From: Roseobacter sp.
GTDB lineage: Bacteria > Pseudomonadota > Alphaproteobacteria > Rhodobacterales > Rhodobacteraceae
Assembly: GCA_024636475.1 (NCBI GenBank)
Contig: JAGXHA010000011.1
Location: 1 to 64,000 of the forward strand
Direction of reading: 5' to 3'
DNA length: 64,000 nucleotides
In this document: in pieces, positions 1 to 8,984 of the stretch
How the letters are laid out: every line of letters starts with the position of its first letter
Numbering within the stretch: the stretch's first letter is position 1
Made by a program: the position numbers and the translations under genes
Notes under the pieces: model-generated
What the model was told of the DNA's origin: nothing
Database searches by the model: none
What the model saw: only the letters and a program-made list of their open reading frames with translations

Positions 1-466
1 AAAGGAAAAGCGGCATCCCGCACGCACAGGCAACGCCCAAGATTGACCCCAGATCAATCCCACATGCGCCTTAAACCACAATCAAACACTCTGTCGCATC
101 AACATGTCGGTCTGCCGGAGCGAAAGGGATAAGCCTTTGCGCGTCTTTGAAAAGGACAACGACCAATGCATCGCTGCTCTTATTTGGGGCCGATGAAAAG
201 TGGTGCAGTTTATTGGTGCTGCCTATTCAGACACTCGATCCGGTTCGGCGAAAGCCCGCTAACCCGGCACCTTACGTTTTAACGCAAGATAATTGCGCTA
301 TCGGGGCAAAAAACAAACGCATCTCATGCGGGGTCTGTCACAAGGAATTTACAGTAGTCATTTAATACCACGAAAATGCCGGAAAAGGCATTTGTCTAAG
401 AACAAGGGCACAACGCTCAGCGGTCTTCATAAAGACACGCGACATAACACCAACAAGGAGAGACGA
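1..466. other. Intergenic region upstream of the ABC importer
   Basis: No gene is recognised here; a 72-codon frame at 147-365 resembles nothing I know and has no clear ribosome binding site. Two small structures are visible: an inverted repeat at 41-59 (GATTGA, 7 bases, TCAATC), which could be an operator, and a stem-loop at 374-393 (AAATGCC, GGAAAA loop, GGCATTT) about 75 bases before the binding-protein start, probably in its 5' untranslated region. The importer promoter should lie in this stretch, but I cannot assign -35 and -10 boxes with confidence. Confidence 0.4.
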
Positions 467-2506
467 ATGAAGAAGGTACTTTTATCCAGCGCGGCGATGA
501 CGCTTGTCGCCGGTGCTGCGATGGCGGCCTGTCCGGCTGTCACCGTATCAGACCCGATGGGGGTTGCCGCGGGCGCGTTTCCACAACAATACGAGTTGGC
601 CGAATTCCAAGGTCTGGCTGATTGCGCCCTTGAGATGTCTGAAAATCCCGATATCGCCGCACTGAACGGCCAGATCCGTGGCAACCCGGACATGCCCGCC
701 CTTGCTGATCGTTTGCCCGCCGAGCCGCTGGTGGTTGCCCCCTATGATATGATCGGTAGCTATGGCGGCACGTTCAATGCTCTCTCTAACGCGACCGAAG
801 CTGGAACCTCCGACTTTATGTCGGTGCGTCACGTCAATCTTGTCCGCTATGCCGATGATCTGACCACCATTGTGCCCAACGTTGCCAAAAGCTGGTCGTG
901 GAACGATGATTACACACAACTGACATTTGTGCTGCGTGAAGGGCACAAATGGTCTGACGGCCAGCCTTTCGGTGCCGAGGACGTTGAATTCTGGTACGAA
1001 AACCTGGCCCTTGATCCCAACGTGATCGAAAGCCCAAAGGACTATGTGCTGGCCGGCGGAGAAGCGATGACCGTTGACGTGATCGATGCGCAGACCGTGC
1101 GTTTCAACATGCCGTCGCCCAAGCCCGGCTTTCTGGCGCATTTTGCCAACCATTATGCACAGGGCTTTCAGCCCAAGCATTACCTTGGCCAGTATCACCC
1201 GGCCATCAATCCGGATGCCGACACGCTGGCGCAATCACTTGGGTTTGAGGGCGGGTATGACCTGATCAAAGCGTATTACGGCAGCTCTGACTGGATGGAC
1301 ACGCCAACACCTATGTTGTCCCACCCTGACAAGGTCGCGGGCCTGCCCCTTGACGCCGCACCGACACTGGAAAGCCACATCGTGATTTCCGAGACCACGG
1401 AAGGCCGTCGGTTCGTCGCCAACCCTTATTATTTCAAGGTCGACACAGCCGGCAACCAACTGCCCTACATCAACGAGATGGACGAGCTCTTTGTCGGTGA
1501 AAGCGAAGTGCGCTTGCTGAAACTGGTCAACGGCGAGGTAGACTATAAAGCGCAGGCATTACAAATCGACTATGTGCCGTTGCTGATGGAAAACCAAGAG
1601 AAATCCGGCTTTGCCATCGACCTCAAGCCGGACATCACCATGCCGACCTTTGCGTTCAACGTCACATCCGAAGATATGGAAAAGCGTAAGGTTTTCGGGG
1701 ATCTTAAGTTCCGTCAGGCGATGTCAGTCGCCATGAACCGCGAGGAGATCAACGAAGTTGCGATGTTCGGCCTTGGTACACCGCAGCAATATGTAGGGTT
1801 TTCCCCAACGCCCGGTTTTGTCACCCCCGAGTGGGAACAATATTATGCGCAGTTCGATCCCGAGTTGGCCAAAACCCTGCTGGATGAAATCGGCGTTGTC
1901 GATACAGACGGCGACGGCATGCGCGAATTGCCAAACGGCGATCCTTTGACGTTGAACTTGCAAGTCGCAACTCAAGGCATTTCGATCAAGATCGTTGAAC
2001 TGGTCGGCCAAAGCTGGCGTGATGTGGGCATCAACAACACGGTCAAAGAAGTCACAACAGACGAGTACCGCTCTTCGCAGTCCTCTAACCAGCTGGACGT
2101 GACCATGTTCGAGAAAAGCGTGCCGCTGGCGGTTGTCTTGGGCAACGGGGAAATCTTCATCCCGCCTTACGACAACTACTTTAACATGCGTACCGCGATG
2201 CTTTGGGGCGAATGGGTGGATTCCAATGGCGCGTCGGGTGTTGAACCACCAGCCTTTGCCAAGGAAATGATGGAAGACATCAAGGCGTTTCAGGCAACAC
2301 CGGTTGGCACGCCTGAATCCGATGCGCTGGGTCTGAAACTGGTCGAAAACATGACAGGAAACCTGTTGTTTATCGGCACCGTGAAAGAGCAAAAGCCGAT
2401 CTACCGTTCGACGTCTCTCAAGAATGTTCCGGAATTCAAGACAGCGTCTTATGCCTACTACCGGACGTACCCTTACCGTCCGGCGCAGTGGTTTTTCGAC
2501 GAGTAA
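467..2506 (+). CDS. ABC transporter substrate-binding protein, family 5
   Basis: Periplasmic solute-binding protein (679 aa) for an ABC importer of the peptide/opine/oligosaccharide class. Residues 1-21 form a signal peptide (MKK, then a hydrophobic stretch ending AMA), with a Cys directly after it, so lipidation is possible but the lipobox is poor. The long length and the acidic DTDGDG loop near residue 480, which resembles a calcium-binding loop, recall the large family-5 proteins that bind oligosaccharides or large peptides rather than dipeptides. The start was chosen for the AAGGAG site just upstream (455-460) and the signal peptide; the open frame extends further upstream without such features. 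It is followed by a terminator-like hairpin and then the two permeases and two ATPases. The substrate is not readable from the sequence; the adjacent uronate-dehydrogenase-like gene hints at a sugar acid or its oligomer. Confidence 0.9.
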   Translation: MKKVLLSSAAMTLVAGAAMAACPAVTVSDPMGVAAGAFPQQYELAEFQGLADCALEMSENPDIAALNGQIRGNPDMPALADRLPAEPLVVAPYDMIGSYGGTFNALSNATEAGTSDFMSVRHVNLVRYADDLTTIVPNVAKSWSWNDDYTQLTFVLREGHKWSDGQPFGAEDVEFWYENLALDPNVIESPKDYVLAGGEAMTVDVIDAQTVRFNMPSPKPGFLAHFANHYAQGFQPKHYLGQYHPAINPDADTLAQSLGFEGGYDLIKAYYGSSDWMDTPTPMLSHPDKVAGLPLDAAPTLESHIVISETTEGRRFVANPYYFKVDTAGNQLPYINEMDELFVGESEVRLLKLVNGEVDYKAQALQIDYVPLLMENQEKSGFAIDLKPDITMPTFAFNVTSEDMEKRKVFGDLKFRQAMSVAMNREEINEVAMFGLGTPQQYVGFSPTPGFVTPEWEQYYAQFDPELAKTLLDEIGVVDTDGDGMRELPNGDPLTLNLQVATQGISIKIVELVGQSWRDVGINNTVKEVTTDEYRSSQSSNQLDVTMFEKSVPLAVVLGNGEIFIPPYDNYFNMRTAMLWGEWVDSNGASGVEPPAFAKEMMEDIKAFQATPVGTPESDALGLKLVENMTGNLLFIGTVKEQKPIYRSTSLKNVPEFKTASYAYYRTYPYRPAQWFFDE

Positions 2507-2532
2507 TCTAAACTCTTGTTGAAGCAGACCCA

Positions 2533-2570
2533 GTTGCGGGCCACCGTTTTGGCCCGCAACGTTTTTATAA
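2533..2570 (+). terminator. Hairpin with T-rich tail between binding protein and permease
   Basis: A perfect 10-bp stem (GTTGCGGGCC / GGCCCGCAAC) with an 8-base loop is followed by GTTTTTATAAAA. It lies in the 109-base gap between the binding-protein gene and the first permease. This is the arrangement of an intra-operon attenuating terminator or 3' stabilising hairpin, which would give more binding protein than membrane components. That role is inferred. Confidence 0.75.
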
Positions 2571-2615
2571 AACGCACCCGAATGGGTCGCATCTTGCTGC
2601 GGGGCACAGACACAC

Positions 2616-3620
2616 ATGGTGCAATTCCTGAGATTTGCGTTCATCCGATTGGTCTTGGCGTTATTTACGCTGTGCCTTGTCTCGTTCATCGTCTTCTCCT
2701 TGATGGAGATGGTCCCCGGCGACTGCGCCGAACGCTACCTTGCCTTCAAAAACAGCCAGGGCGCACAGATCTCCATTGCCGATATCGAGGCCGAACGCGT
2801 CCGCCTTGGGCTGGACAGACCGTTCATGGAGCGGTGGGGCAGTTGGATCATTAACGCTTTCCAAGGCGAATTTGGCGACAGTTGCATCCTGCGCCTGAAC
2901 ATCAATCAGCTTTTGGGTCAGAAAGTCTGGCTGAGCATTGGCATCTGCCTTGGCTCGCTTTTGCTGGCCTATATCATCGCGATCCCTGTTGGCATCATCG
3001 CCGCGACATCGCGCAACCCGTTTTTGAACAACGGCCTGCGTCTGGTCAGCTATCTGGGTCTGGCGCTGCCAAACTTCTTGCTGGCGCTGATGATCATGTT
3101 GTTCTCGACCGTGATGTTCGGGAATAGTCTGACGGGGCTTTTTTCGCCTGAATATCGCGACGCCCCTTGGGATGCGGCCAAGATCAAGGATTTCTTGGGC
3201 CATGTCTGGCTGCCCGTTTTCATCCTTGGTTGGTCGGCGACGGCCTTTGCGATCCAAACGGTGCGTGCCCTGATGTCGGACGAGATCAGCAAGCTTTACG
3301 TGACCGCCGCAGCGGCGCGCGGCGTTTCCGGGCGCAGGCTTTTGATGCGTTATCCCGCACGCCATGCCCTCAACCCGATCATCAACTCGCTTGGCTTTGA
3401 TTTGAACCGCATCTTTAACGAACTGCCCATTGTGGCGCTGATCCTCACCCTGACCGAGGCAGGATCGCTTTTGATCGAAGCCCTCGCACGGTCAAACGAC
3501 CAACAGCTTGCGGGCGCGATCATCTTTTTCCTGACCGGCAGCATCGTCGCCATCAACTTTATCACGGACATCGCTTTGGCGTTGGTCGATCCGCGCATCC
3601 GCCGCAGCATATTGGGGTAA
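2616..3620 (+). CDS. ABC transporter permease, DppB-like
   Basis: First inner-membrane permease of the importer (334 aa). A single N-terminal membrane helix (about 8-29) precedes a soluble segment, and the binding-protein-dependent transport domain occupies about 95-330 with five further hydrophobic segments. The cytoplasmic EAA-type loop that docks on the ATPase is visible near residues 225-250 (AAARGVSGRRLLMRYPARHA region). Length and layout match DppB/OppB proteins. The second permease starts five bases after the stop, so the two are surely cotranscribed. Specificity cannot be told from this subunit. Confidence 0.88.
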   Translation: MVQFLRFAFIRLVLALFTLCLVSFIVFSLMEMVPGDCAERYLAFKNSQGAQISIADIEAERVRLGLDRPFMERWGSWIINAFQGEFGDSCILRLNINQLLGQKVWLSIGICLGSLLLAYIIAIPVGIIAATSRNPFLNNGLRLVSYLGLALPNFLLALMIMLFSTVMFGNSLTGLFSPEYRDAPWDAAKIKDFLGHVWLPVFILGWSATAFAIQTVRALMSDEISKLYVTAAAARGVSGRRLLMRYPARHALNPIINSLGFDLNRIFNELPIVALILTLTEAGSLLIEALARSNDQQLAGAIIFFLTGSIVAINFITDIALALVDPRIRRSILG

Positions 3621-3625
3621 ATGAC

Positions 3626-4768
3626 ATGACAGATATCAATAGCTACGATGCCTCGGTAGACCAAACCGCCAAAGACGCTTACTTTACCGCCTCGCAAGGG
3701 CAGTTGATCTGGACCCGGTTCAAGAAGCAAAAGGCTGCAATGGTTGGTGCTTGGGTGCTGATTATCCTGATCCTGTCGGGCATTTTCGCGCCGTTCCTAA
3801 CGCCCTATGATCCCACCATTGCGGGGCGCGACAAAGACTATTTGAACGGGGCTCCCACCATCCCAAAATTCTGCGATGACAACGGGTGTTCCCTGCGGCC
3901 GTTCATCTATGCGCTGGAACGCGAGAGGTCGATCAAGACCAACTTCAGATGGGTCACCACCGTCAACACCGACAAGCGGCACTATGTGCAATTCTTTGTC
4001 GAAGGGTCGGAGTACCAGTTGTTTTTCATGACCTTTGATACGCATCTGTTTGGCGTGGACGAGGGATATATTCATCTTTTCGGTACGGATTCCACTGGCA
4101 AGGACATCTTCTCGCGCACTTTTCATGCCATAAACACCTCGCTTGCTGTGGGTGCGATCGGGGTGCTTATCGCCTTCGTACTGGCGTTGGTGATCGGGGG
4201 CATATCGGGCTTCTATGGGGGCTGGGTGGATTCTATTATCCAGATGGTCACAGACGCTGTGCGCACGATTCCAGCCATTCCGCTGTTTATGGCGTTGGCG
4301 GCCTTTATCCCCGACACATGGAGCGCGGAAGAAAGGTTTTTCTTCATCTCGATCATATTGGGCTTTATCGGCTGGCCCACATTGGCGCGGCGTGTGCGGA
4401 CCCATATCCTGACGGAACGCAATCAGGAATATGTGCTGGCCGCCCGCCTGTGCGGGGCCTCGAGCGGGCACGTCATTCGCAAGCATCTCTTGCCCAGTTT
4501 CACCAGCTACATCATCGTCGATCTGGTGATTTCCTTTCCCTATATGGTGCTGTCTGAAACCGCGCTCAGCTTTATCGGACTTGGCCTCAAGGACCCGGTG
4601 AATTCGCTGGGCGTGATGCTGCAAAACGTCACCAGTGCGGATGTTTTGCTGAACTACCAATGGTATTTCATTCCGGTGATTTTTTTCATCGTGCTTGTGA
4701 TGGCCTTTGTATTTGTCGGGGACGGGTTGCGCGATGCCGCTGATCCTTACGGGGATACCAAGAAATGA
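3626..4768 (+). CDS. ABC transporter permease, DppC-like, with large periplasmic insert
   Basis: Second permease (380 aa), longer than typical DppC/OppC proteins of about 300 aa. After a cytoplasmic N-terminus, the first membrane helix lies at about 39-58. It is followed by roughly 100 periplasmic residues (about 60-160) containing a Cys pair (CDDNGC) before the transport domain (about 165-375). The EAA loop is seen as AARLCGASSGHVIRKHLLPS. Extended DppC proteins of this kind accompany large binding proteins such as the one in this operon. The stop codon overlaps the start of the first ATPase gene (ATGA), indicating translational coupling. Confidence 0.87.
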   Translation: MTDINSYDASVDQTAKDAYFTASQGQLIWTRFKKQKAAMVGAWVLIILILSGIFAPFLTPYDPTIAGRDKDYLNGAPTIPKFCDDNGCSLRPFIYALERERSIKTNFRWVTTVNTDKRHYVQFFVEGSEYQLFFMTFDTHLFGVDEGYIHLFGTDSTGKDIFSRTFHAINTSLAVGAIGVLIAFVLALVIGGISGFYGGWVDSIIQMVTDAVRTIPAIPLFMALAAFIPDTWSAEERFFFISIILGFIGWPTLARRVRTHILTERNQEYVLAARLCGASSGHVIRKHLLPSFTSYIIVDLVISFPYMVLSETALSFIGLGLKDPVNSLGVMLQNVTSADVLLNYQWYFIPVIFFIVLVMAFVFVGDGLRDAADPYGDTKK

Positions 4769-5766
4769 GCCGACTGATCGACGTTGAAAACCTGACCTTG
4801 CAATTCGACACGGACGAGGGTCGCATCACTGCCGTTGATAACGTGTCCTTTAGCCTTGAGGCAGGCGAGGTCATGGGTCTGGTGGGCGAAAGCGGGTCTG
4901 GCAAATCCGTGACCGCCAAATCGCTTATGAAACTGAATCCCGGCAATGCGGTCTATGGCCCCGATAGCAAGATCACCTTGCATCTTGCTGACGGCCCGGT
5001 GGATGTTTTGTCGCTCAAGACCGACCGCGAGATGAAGATCGTGCGCGGCGGATCGATCTCGTTGATTTTCCAAGAACCGATGGCGAGCTTTGCGCCTGCG
5101 ATCTCGATTGGGGACCAGATGGTCGAGCAGCTATTGATTCATACCAGCTATTCCAAACAGCAGGCCAAAGAGGTGTCTATCGAGATGCTGGACCGGGTCG
5201 GTATCTCGGATCCGTCCACGCGCTTTGGGCAATATGCGTTCGAACTGTCGGGCGGGATGCGCCAACGCGCGATGATCGCCATGGCGCTGTCCACCAAGCC
5301 AAAGCTGCTGATCGCAGATGAGCCGACAACGGCGCTGGATGTGACAATTCAGGCGCAAGTCATTGACCTGATGAAAGACCTCGTGTCGGAATTCGGCATG
5401 GGCATCATCTTTATTACCCACGACCTTGGGGTGATCGCGCAAACCGCCGATAAGGTGGCTGTGATGTATCTGGGCCGCTTGGTCGAACAAGGCTCCGTGC
5501 GCGATGTCATCCGCAAACCGGCCCATCCCTATACCCGTGGTTTGCTGGCCGCTCTGCCCAAGCTTGATGATATGGACGCGCCCCTGACACCCATTCCGGG
5601 CGATATCCCGTCACCGTTGGAGCGCCCGTCGGGCTGTGTCTATCACACCCGCTGCCAAGAGGTGGTCGGCCCGCGCTGCGCCGCTGAGGTCCCCGAGTTT
5701 TCCAACGTGGACGAGGATCATTTTGCCAGCTGCCATCTTTATGATGCGAAAGGGGATACTGCATGA
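4765..5766 (+). CDS. ABC transporter ATP-binding protein, DppD/OppD-like
   Basis: First nucleotide-binding subunit (333 aa). Walker A (GESGSGKS) is near residue 38, the signature is LSGGMRQR, Walker B is LLIADEP followed by the D-loop TTALD, and the switch histidine is in ITHDLG. The C-terminal extension with a Cys-containing tail (PSGCVYHTRCQ) is the oligopeptide/dipeptide transporter C-terminal region. It overlaps the preceding permease and the following ATPase by four bases each (ATGA), so stoichiometric coupled translation is expected. It should energise uptake as a heterodimer with the next gene product. Confidence 0.9.
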   Translation: MSRLIDVENLTLQFDTDEGRITAVDNVSFSLEAGEVMGLVGESGSGKSVTAKSLMKLNPGNAVYGPDSKITLHLADGPVDVLSLKTDREMKIVRGGSISLIFQEPMASFAPAISIGDQMVEQLLIHTSYSKQQAKEVSIEMLDRVGISDPSTRFGQYAFELSGGMRQRAMIAMALSTKPKLLIADEPTTALDVTIQAQVIDLMKDLVSEFGMGIIFITHDLGVIAQTADKVAVMYLGRLVEQGSVRDVIRKPAHPYTRGLLAALPKLDDMDAPLTPIPGDIPSPLERPSGCVYHTRCQEVVGPRCAAEVPEFSNVDEDHFASCHLYDAKGDTA

Positions 5767-6758
5767 GCACCAAGCCCCTGATGGCCGCAAAAGGCCTGTC
5801 TGTCCATTATGCCCTGCGCGGAAAACTGATTGGCCCCAAAGCCTATGTTGGTGCCGTTGAAAACGTCGACATCGAGATCAAGGCGGGCAGCTTCTTTGGG
5901 CTGGTAGGCGAATCCGGGTCAGGTAAAACAACGCTAGGCCGCGCGATGCTTCGGGCCGCGCCGATCAGTCGGGGCGATGTTCTGTTCGACGATGGCGAGG
6001 TGTCGTATTCGCTGAAAAAACTCGGCAAGAAAGAGCTGAAAGATTACCGCAAACGCGCACAGCTGATCTTTCAGGATCCCTATGCAGCCCTTAGCCCGCG
6101 CATGACGGTACGCGACATCATTGCCGAACCGTTGGAGGTGATGGGCCTCACGAAAAACCGCGCCGAAACGGACGCGCGTGTCCGCGAGATCGCCGCGAAA
6201 TGCCGGTTGAATGTCGAACATTTGCGCCGATTTCCCCATGCGTTTTCGGGTGGGCAGCGCCAGCGCATTTCCATCGCGCGCGCCCTTGTGTCGGGACCAA
6301 AGTTCATTGTCGCAGATGAAAGCGTCGCGGCGCTGGATGTGTCTATTCAGGCGGATGTGCTGAACCTGCTCAAGGCGATCCAGCAGGAAATGGGGCTGAC
6401 GTTCTTGTTCATCAGCCATGACCTCAGCGTGGTGGCCCATGTCTGCGATCACGTGGCCGTCATGTATCTGGGCCGTATCGTGGAAACCGCGCCCACCCGC
6501 ACGCTGTTCTCTGGTCCGCGCCATCCATATACCAAGGCGCTGCTCTCCGCGATCCCGTCGCTTGACCCCGATGACCGCGGCAAAGCGCAAAAGCTTGAGG
6601 GGGAAATTCCTTCGCCCACAAACCCGCCGCCCGGGTGCAAGTTTCAAACCCGATGCCCCGCAGCAATTGATCGTTGCCGCGTGGAAGAGCCGGTGCTTGA
6701 GACCGCAGGGGTCGAACATAAGGTCGCCTGCCATCGGTGGCAGGAGCTGTCTGACTAG
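5763..6758 (+). CDS. ABC transporter ATP-binding protein, DppF/OppF-like
   Basis: Second nucleotide-binding subunit (331 aa) and last gene of the importer operon. Walker A (GESGSGKT) is near residue 51, the signature is FSGGQRQR, and the switch histidine is in ISHDLS. Walker B reads FIVADES, with Ser where most relatives have Pro after the catalytic Glu; the Glu itself is intact. The C-terminal oligopeptide-transporter tail with two Cys residues (PPGCKFQTRCP) is present. All five components needed for a complete importer are therefore encoded consecutively. Transcription converges on the uronate-dehydrogenase-like gene on the other strand. Confidence 0.9.
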   Translation: MSTKPLMAAKGLSVHYALRGKLIGPKAYVGAVENVDIEIKAGSFFGLVGESGSGKTTLGRAMLRAAPISRGDVLFDDGEVSYSLKKLGKKELKDYRKRAQLIFQDPYAALSPRMTVRDIIAEPLEVMGLTKNRAETDARVREIAAKCRLNVEHLRRFPHAFSGGQRQRISIARALVSGPKFIVADESVAALDVSIQADVLNLLKAIQQEMGLTFLFISHDLSVVAHVCDHVAVMYLGRIVETAPTRTLFSGPRHPYTKALLSAIPSLDPDDRGKAQKLEGEIPSPTNPPPGCKFQTRCPAAIDRCRVEEPVLETAGVEHKVACHRWQELSD

Positions 6759-6799
6759 CGAACGATGTGTTGCAGGCAAGCGGGCATTGGCGGCCCCCT

Positions 6800-7639
6800 C
6801 TAGGTTTCCTTTTTGTCGTTAACGATGTTCATCGACGCCACACCGCTTTGACCCAGATCGACCTTTGCAAAAGGGCCGCCGTGGCACATTTGCCCGGGGT
6901 CTTTCAGGTCAACGGGTTCGGCCTCGGCCAAAAGGGCCTCGGCGAACTGTTCCGCGTTGTCCTTGGGTCGGTAGCCAAGAAAGGACGCTTTGGCATTGTC
7001 CACAGGTGCGCGGTCATTGTTTGACACGCCGTAAATCACGCTGAACCCTACCGAGGGCGTGTCGATGGCGCGTGTAACCAGTTGGATCAGATCATCATAA
7101 GACAACCACGACCCCAAAGCGCGGGTATTGTTGACTTGGGCACAGCTTAGGATGCGCAGGCAGACGGCTTCAAGGCCGCGCTTGTCCCAGTACATGCTGG
7201 CGAGGTCCTCGCTGAAGCATTTTGCCAAGCCGTAGAAGGTGTCGGGTCTGTGGGGTGCATCAATGCCGATGAAATCTGCCTTCTTGTGCATCCCGACCGC
7301 ATGGATGGAAGAGGCATATACGACCCTTTGCAGCCCGTGCTGATATGCAGCCTCCCACACATTGTAGGAGCCGACGAAATTCGGACCAAGCAATTCTTCG
7401 AATGGTTTTTCATCCACGATGGCACCGAAGTGAACCACCATATCGGCCCCTTCCAAAAGCGGCGCGATCTGGTCATAGACCGCAATGTCGGCTTGGGTGA
7501 AACGTTCGTTCGGGTAAAGCGTGCCGATCTCGTTTGCGATATCGGTGCTGACCAGCTCTTGGCACATCTTCGACAAGGGCTCGCGCAGATATGATCCAAG
7601 ACGTCCGGCAGCACCGGTCAAAACCAATTTCTTCAACAT
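6800..7639 (-). CDS. NAD-dependent uronate dehydrogenase-like oxidoreductase
   Basis: Short-chain-type extended dehydrogenase (279 aa). The Rossmann motif TGAAGRLG lies at 8-15, and the catalytic pair is Tyr136/Lys140 (YGLAK) with Ser110-Ser111 upstream. As far as I recall them, the segments EKPFEELLGPNFVGSYNVWEA and RPDTFYGLAKCFSEDLA, and the SYDDL and PKDNAEQF segments, line up with bacterial uronate dehydrogenases, which oxidise D-galacturonate or D-glucuronate to the aldarolactone. A strong GGAAGGA site precedes the start. It is probably cotranscribed with the upstream flavoprotein (18-base gap). Substrate is inferred from family resemblance; another sugar or sugar-acid dehydrogenase is possible. 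Confidence 0.75.
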   Translation of the reverse strand: MLKKLVLTGAAGRLGSYLREPLSKMCQELVSTDIANEIGTLYPNERFTQADIAVYDQIAPLLEGADMVVHFGAIVDEKPFEELLGPNFVGSYNVWEAAYQHGLQRVVYASSIHAVGMHKKADFIGIDAPHRPDTFYGLAKCFSEDLASMYWDKRGLEAVCLRILSCAQVNNTRALGSWLSYDDLIQLVTRAIDTPSVGFSVIYGVSNNDRAPVDNAKASFLGYRPKDNAEQFAEALLAEAEPVDLKDPGQMCHGGPFAKVDLGQSGVASMNIVNDKKET

Positions 7640-7657
7640 GTTCGTGTCCTTCCAAAA

Positions 7658-8857
7658 TTATATGATGGCCTGTTCGATCATCGAGCGTTTGTCTTCTATC
7701 CGCTGATAATCAAAGGGCGTCAAATCGAGACTGCGGTATTCGCCATAGGTGATCAACTCGGCCACGCCGCGGCCAATCGCGGGGGATTGTTGCAACCCGT
7801 GGCCGGAAAACCCGTTCATGAAAACGAAGTTCTCGATCGTGGTGTGCCGCCCCAGAATAGCATTTTGATCAAGCGTATTATAGGCATAGTGTCCAACCCA
7901 TTCATTGACCACCTTGACGCGATCAAATTGCGGAATGCGGGTGGCAACGGCAGGCCATGCCTTGGCCTCCCAGATGCTGTGATCAAATCCAAAGTCGTCA
8001 TATGCTACGGCGATGTCTTCGTCTGGCGCGCATCCGGCCATGTAATATTTCCCCTCAGTACGGAAGTGCACCCCCGAAGGGTCAATCGTCAGGGGCAGGT
8101 CACGGTCCAGCGGGTCAGCGGCATCAAACACGTATGTATACCGTTTGCGCGGCTCCACAGGTAGCGAGACGCCAGCCAATCGTGCCGTAGCAAGTGCGCG
8201 GGGGCCAGAGGCGTTAACGACCGTGCCACAGCCCACAACGGCCCCGGATTTCAGCGTGACAGAGGCGACACTGCTGCCTGAGTTTGATTTCGTCATCGCA
8301 ACGACTTCGTCGTGGATATAGTCGACGCCGCCGCGCTTGGCCTGACGTTTGAACCAGTCAAACATCGTGCCACCATCGAAATAGCCTTCATCGATCAGAT
8401 TGTGATTTCCCGCCAGAATGTCGTCGAGCTGGTAGAACGGATAGGCCGCGGCAATTTCTGCGCGGTCCAGGTGTTTTGTGGCTGCTCCAAGCGATGTCTG
8501 GATCTGCTGGTTGCGCTTCAGCGTTTGTGCAAATTCGGCTGTATCTGCAAGGTACATGTAGCCAAAACTTTGCAGCGTTAAGTGTGGTACATCTGGATCA
8601 TCGCCCATGAAGTGGCGGAAATTCTTGATAAACTGCGCGCCGAATTGTGACACCTGAACATTGATGGCCGAGCTGAACTGCTGACGAATGCAGCTGTTGG
8701 TGTGGCTGGTGGAGGCGAATTGATAGGTCGGGTCACGCTCGACCACCAGCACCGTGCCAACAAAGCCGGGAGTCTGCGTGAGCCACCAAGCCAGCGAGGA
8801 CCCGAAGATCGCACCGCCAACGATCACGACATCATATGAAGAACGTCTAGGGGTCAT
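7658..8857 (-). CDS. FAD-dependent oxidoreductase, DAO family
   Basis: Flavoprotein of the D-amino-acid oxidase/glycine oxidase/sarcosine oxidase group (399 aa). The N-terminal FAD-binding segment VVIVGGAIFGSSLAWWL (about 9-25) is followed by ERDPTY, the beta2 acidic residue that binds ribose. The middle Gly of the usual GxGxxG is Ala here. The C-terminal NGFSGHGLQQSPAIGR segment is the family's second FAD-contact region. The start was chosen for the AGAAGGA site; an in-frame extension upstream lacks one. It lies divergent from the sigma-factor gene and upstream of the dehydrogenase, so both probably oxidise the compound or breakdown product imported by the neighbouring ABC system. Exact amine or amino-acid substrate unknown. 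Confidence 0.8.
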   Translation of the reverse strand: MTPRRSSYDVVIVGGAIFGSSLAWWLTQTPGFVGTVLVVERDPTYQFASTSHTNSCIRQQFSSAINVQVSQFGAQFIKNFRHFMGDDPDVPHLTLQSFGYMYLADTAEFAQTLKRNQQIQTSLGAATKHLDRAEIAAAYPFYQLDDILAGNHNLIDEGYFDGGTMFDWFKRQAKRGGVDYIHDEVVAMTKSNSGSSVASVTLKSGAVVGCGTVVNASGPRALATARLAGVSLPVEPRKRYTYVFDAADPLDRDLPLTIDPSGVHFRTEGKYYMAGCAPDEDIAVAYDDFGFDHSIWEAKAWPAVATRIPQFDRVKVVNEWVGHYAYNTLDQNAILGRHTTIENFVFMNGFSGHGLQQSPAIGRGVAELITYGEYRSLDLTPFDYQRIEDKRSMIEQAII

Positions 8858-8984
8858 CTGATTTCCTTCTGAAAGGGGTCTTGTCTGCAAAGGCTGCGAT
8901 AGCTTGCAAGACCAAGCGGGCTCGGTGCAAACTAGATGCAATACAATTGGCCAAGCCTGCTCATTTAGCTTATGTTAAAGACCG

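Noticed and set aside
41..59. FNR/ANR-type box in GATTGA-N7-TCAATC
   Set aside because: Spacing is one base longer than the TTGAT-N4-ATCAA pattern, and it is far from the gene start, so I list it only as an inverted repeat.
147..365. 72-codon frame near the window start
   Set aside because: No ribosome site, no recognisable similarity, and overlaps the likely promoter region.
548..1234. Long minus-strand open frame inside the ABC binding-protein gene
   Set aside because: Translation is rich in His, Arg and Val with no family resemblance; it is the mirror of a high-GC coding frame.
1724..2689. 321-codon minus-strand frame across the binding protein and the first permease
   Set aside because: Runs through the terminator hairpin and a real gene start; composition is that of an antisense shadow.
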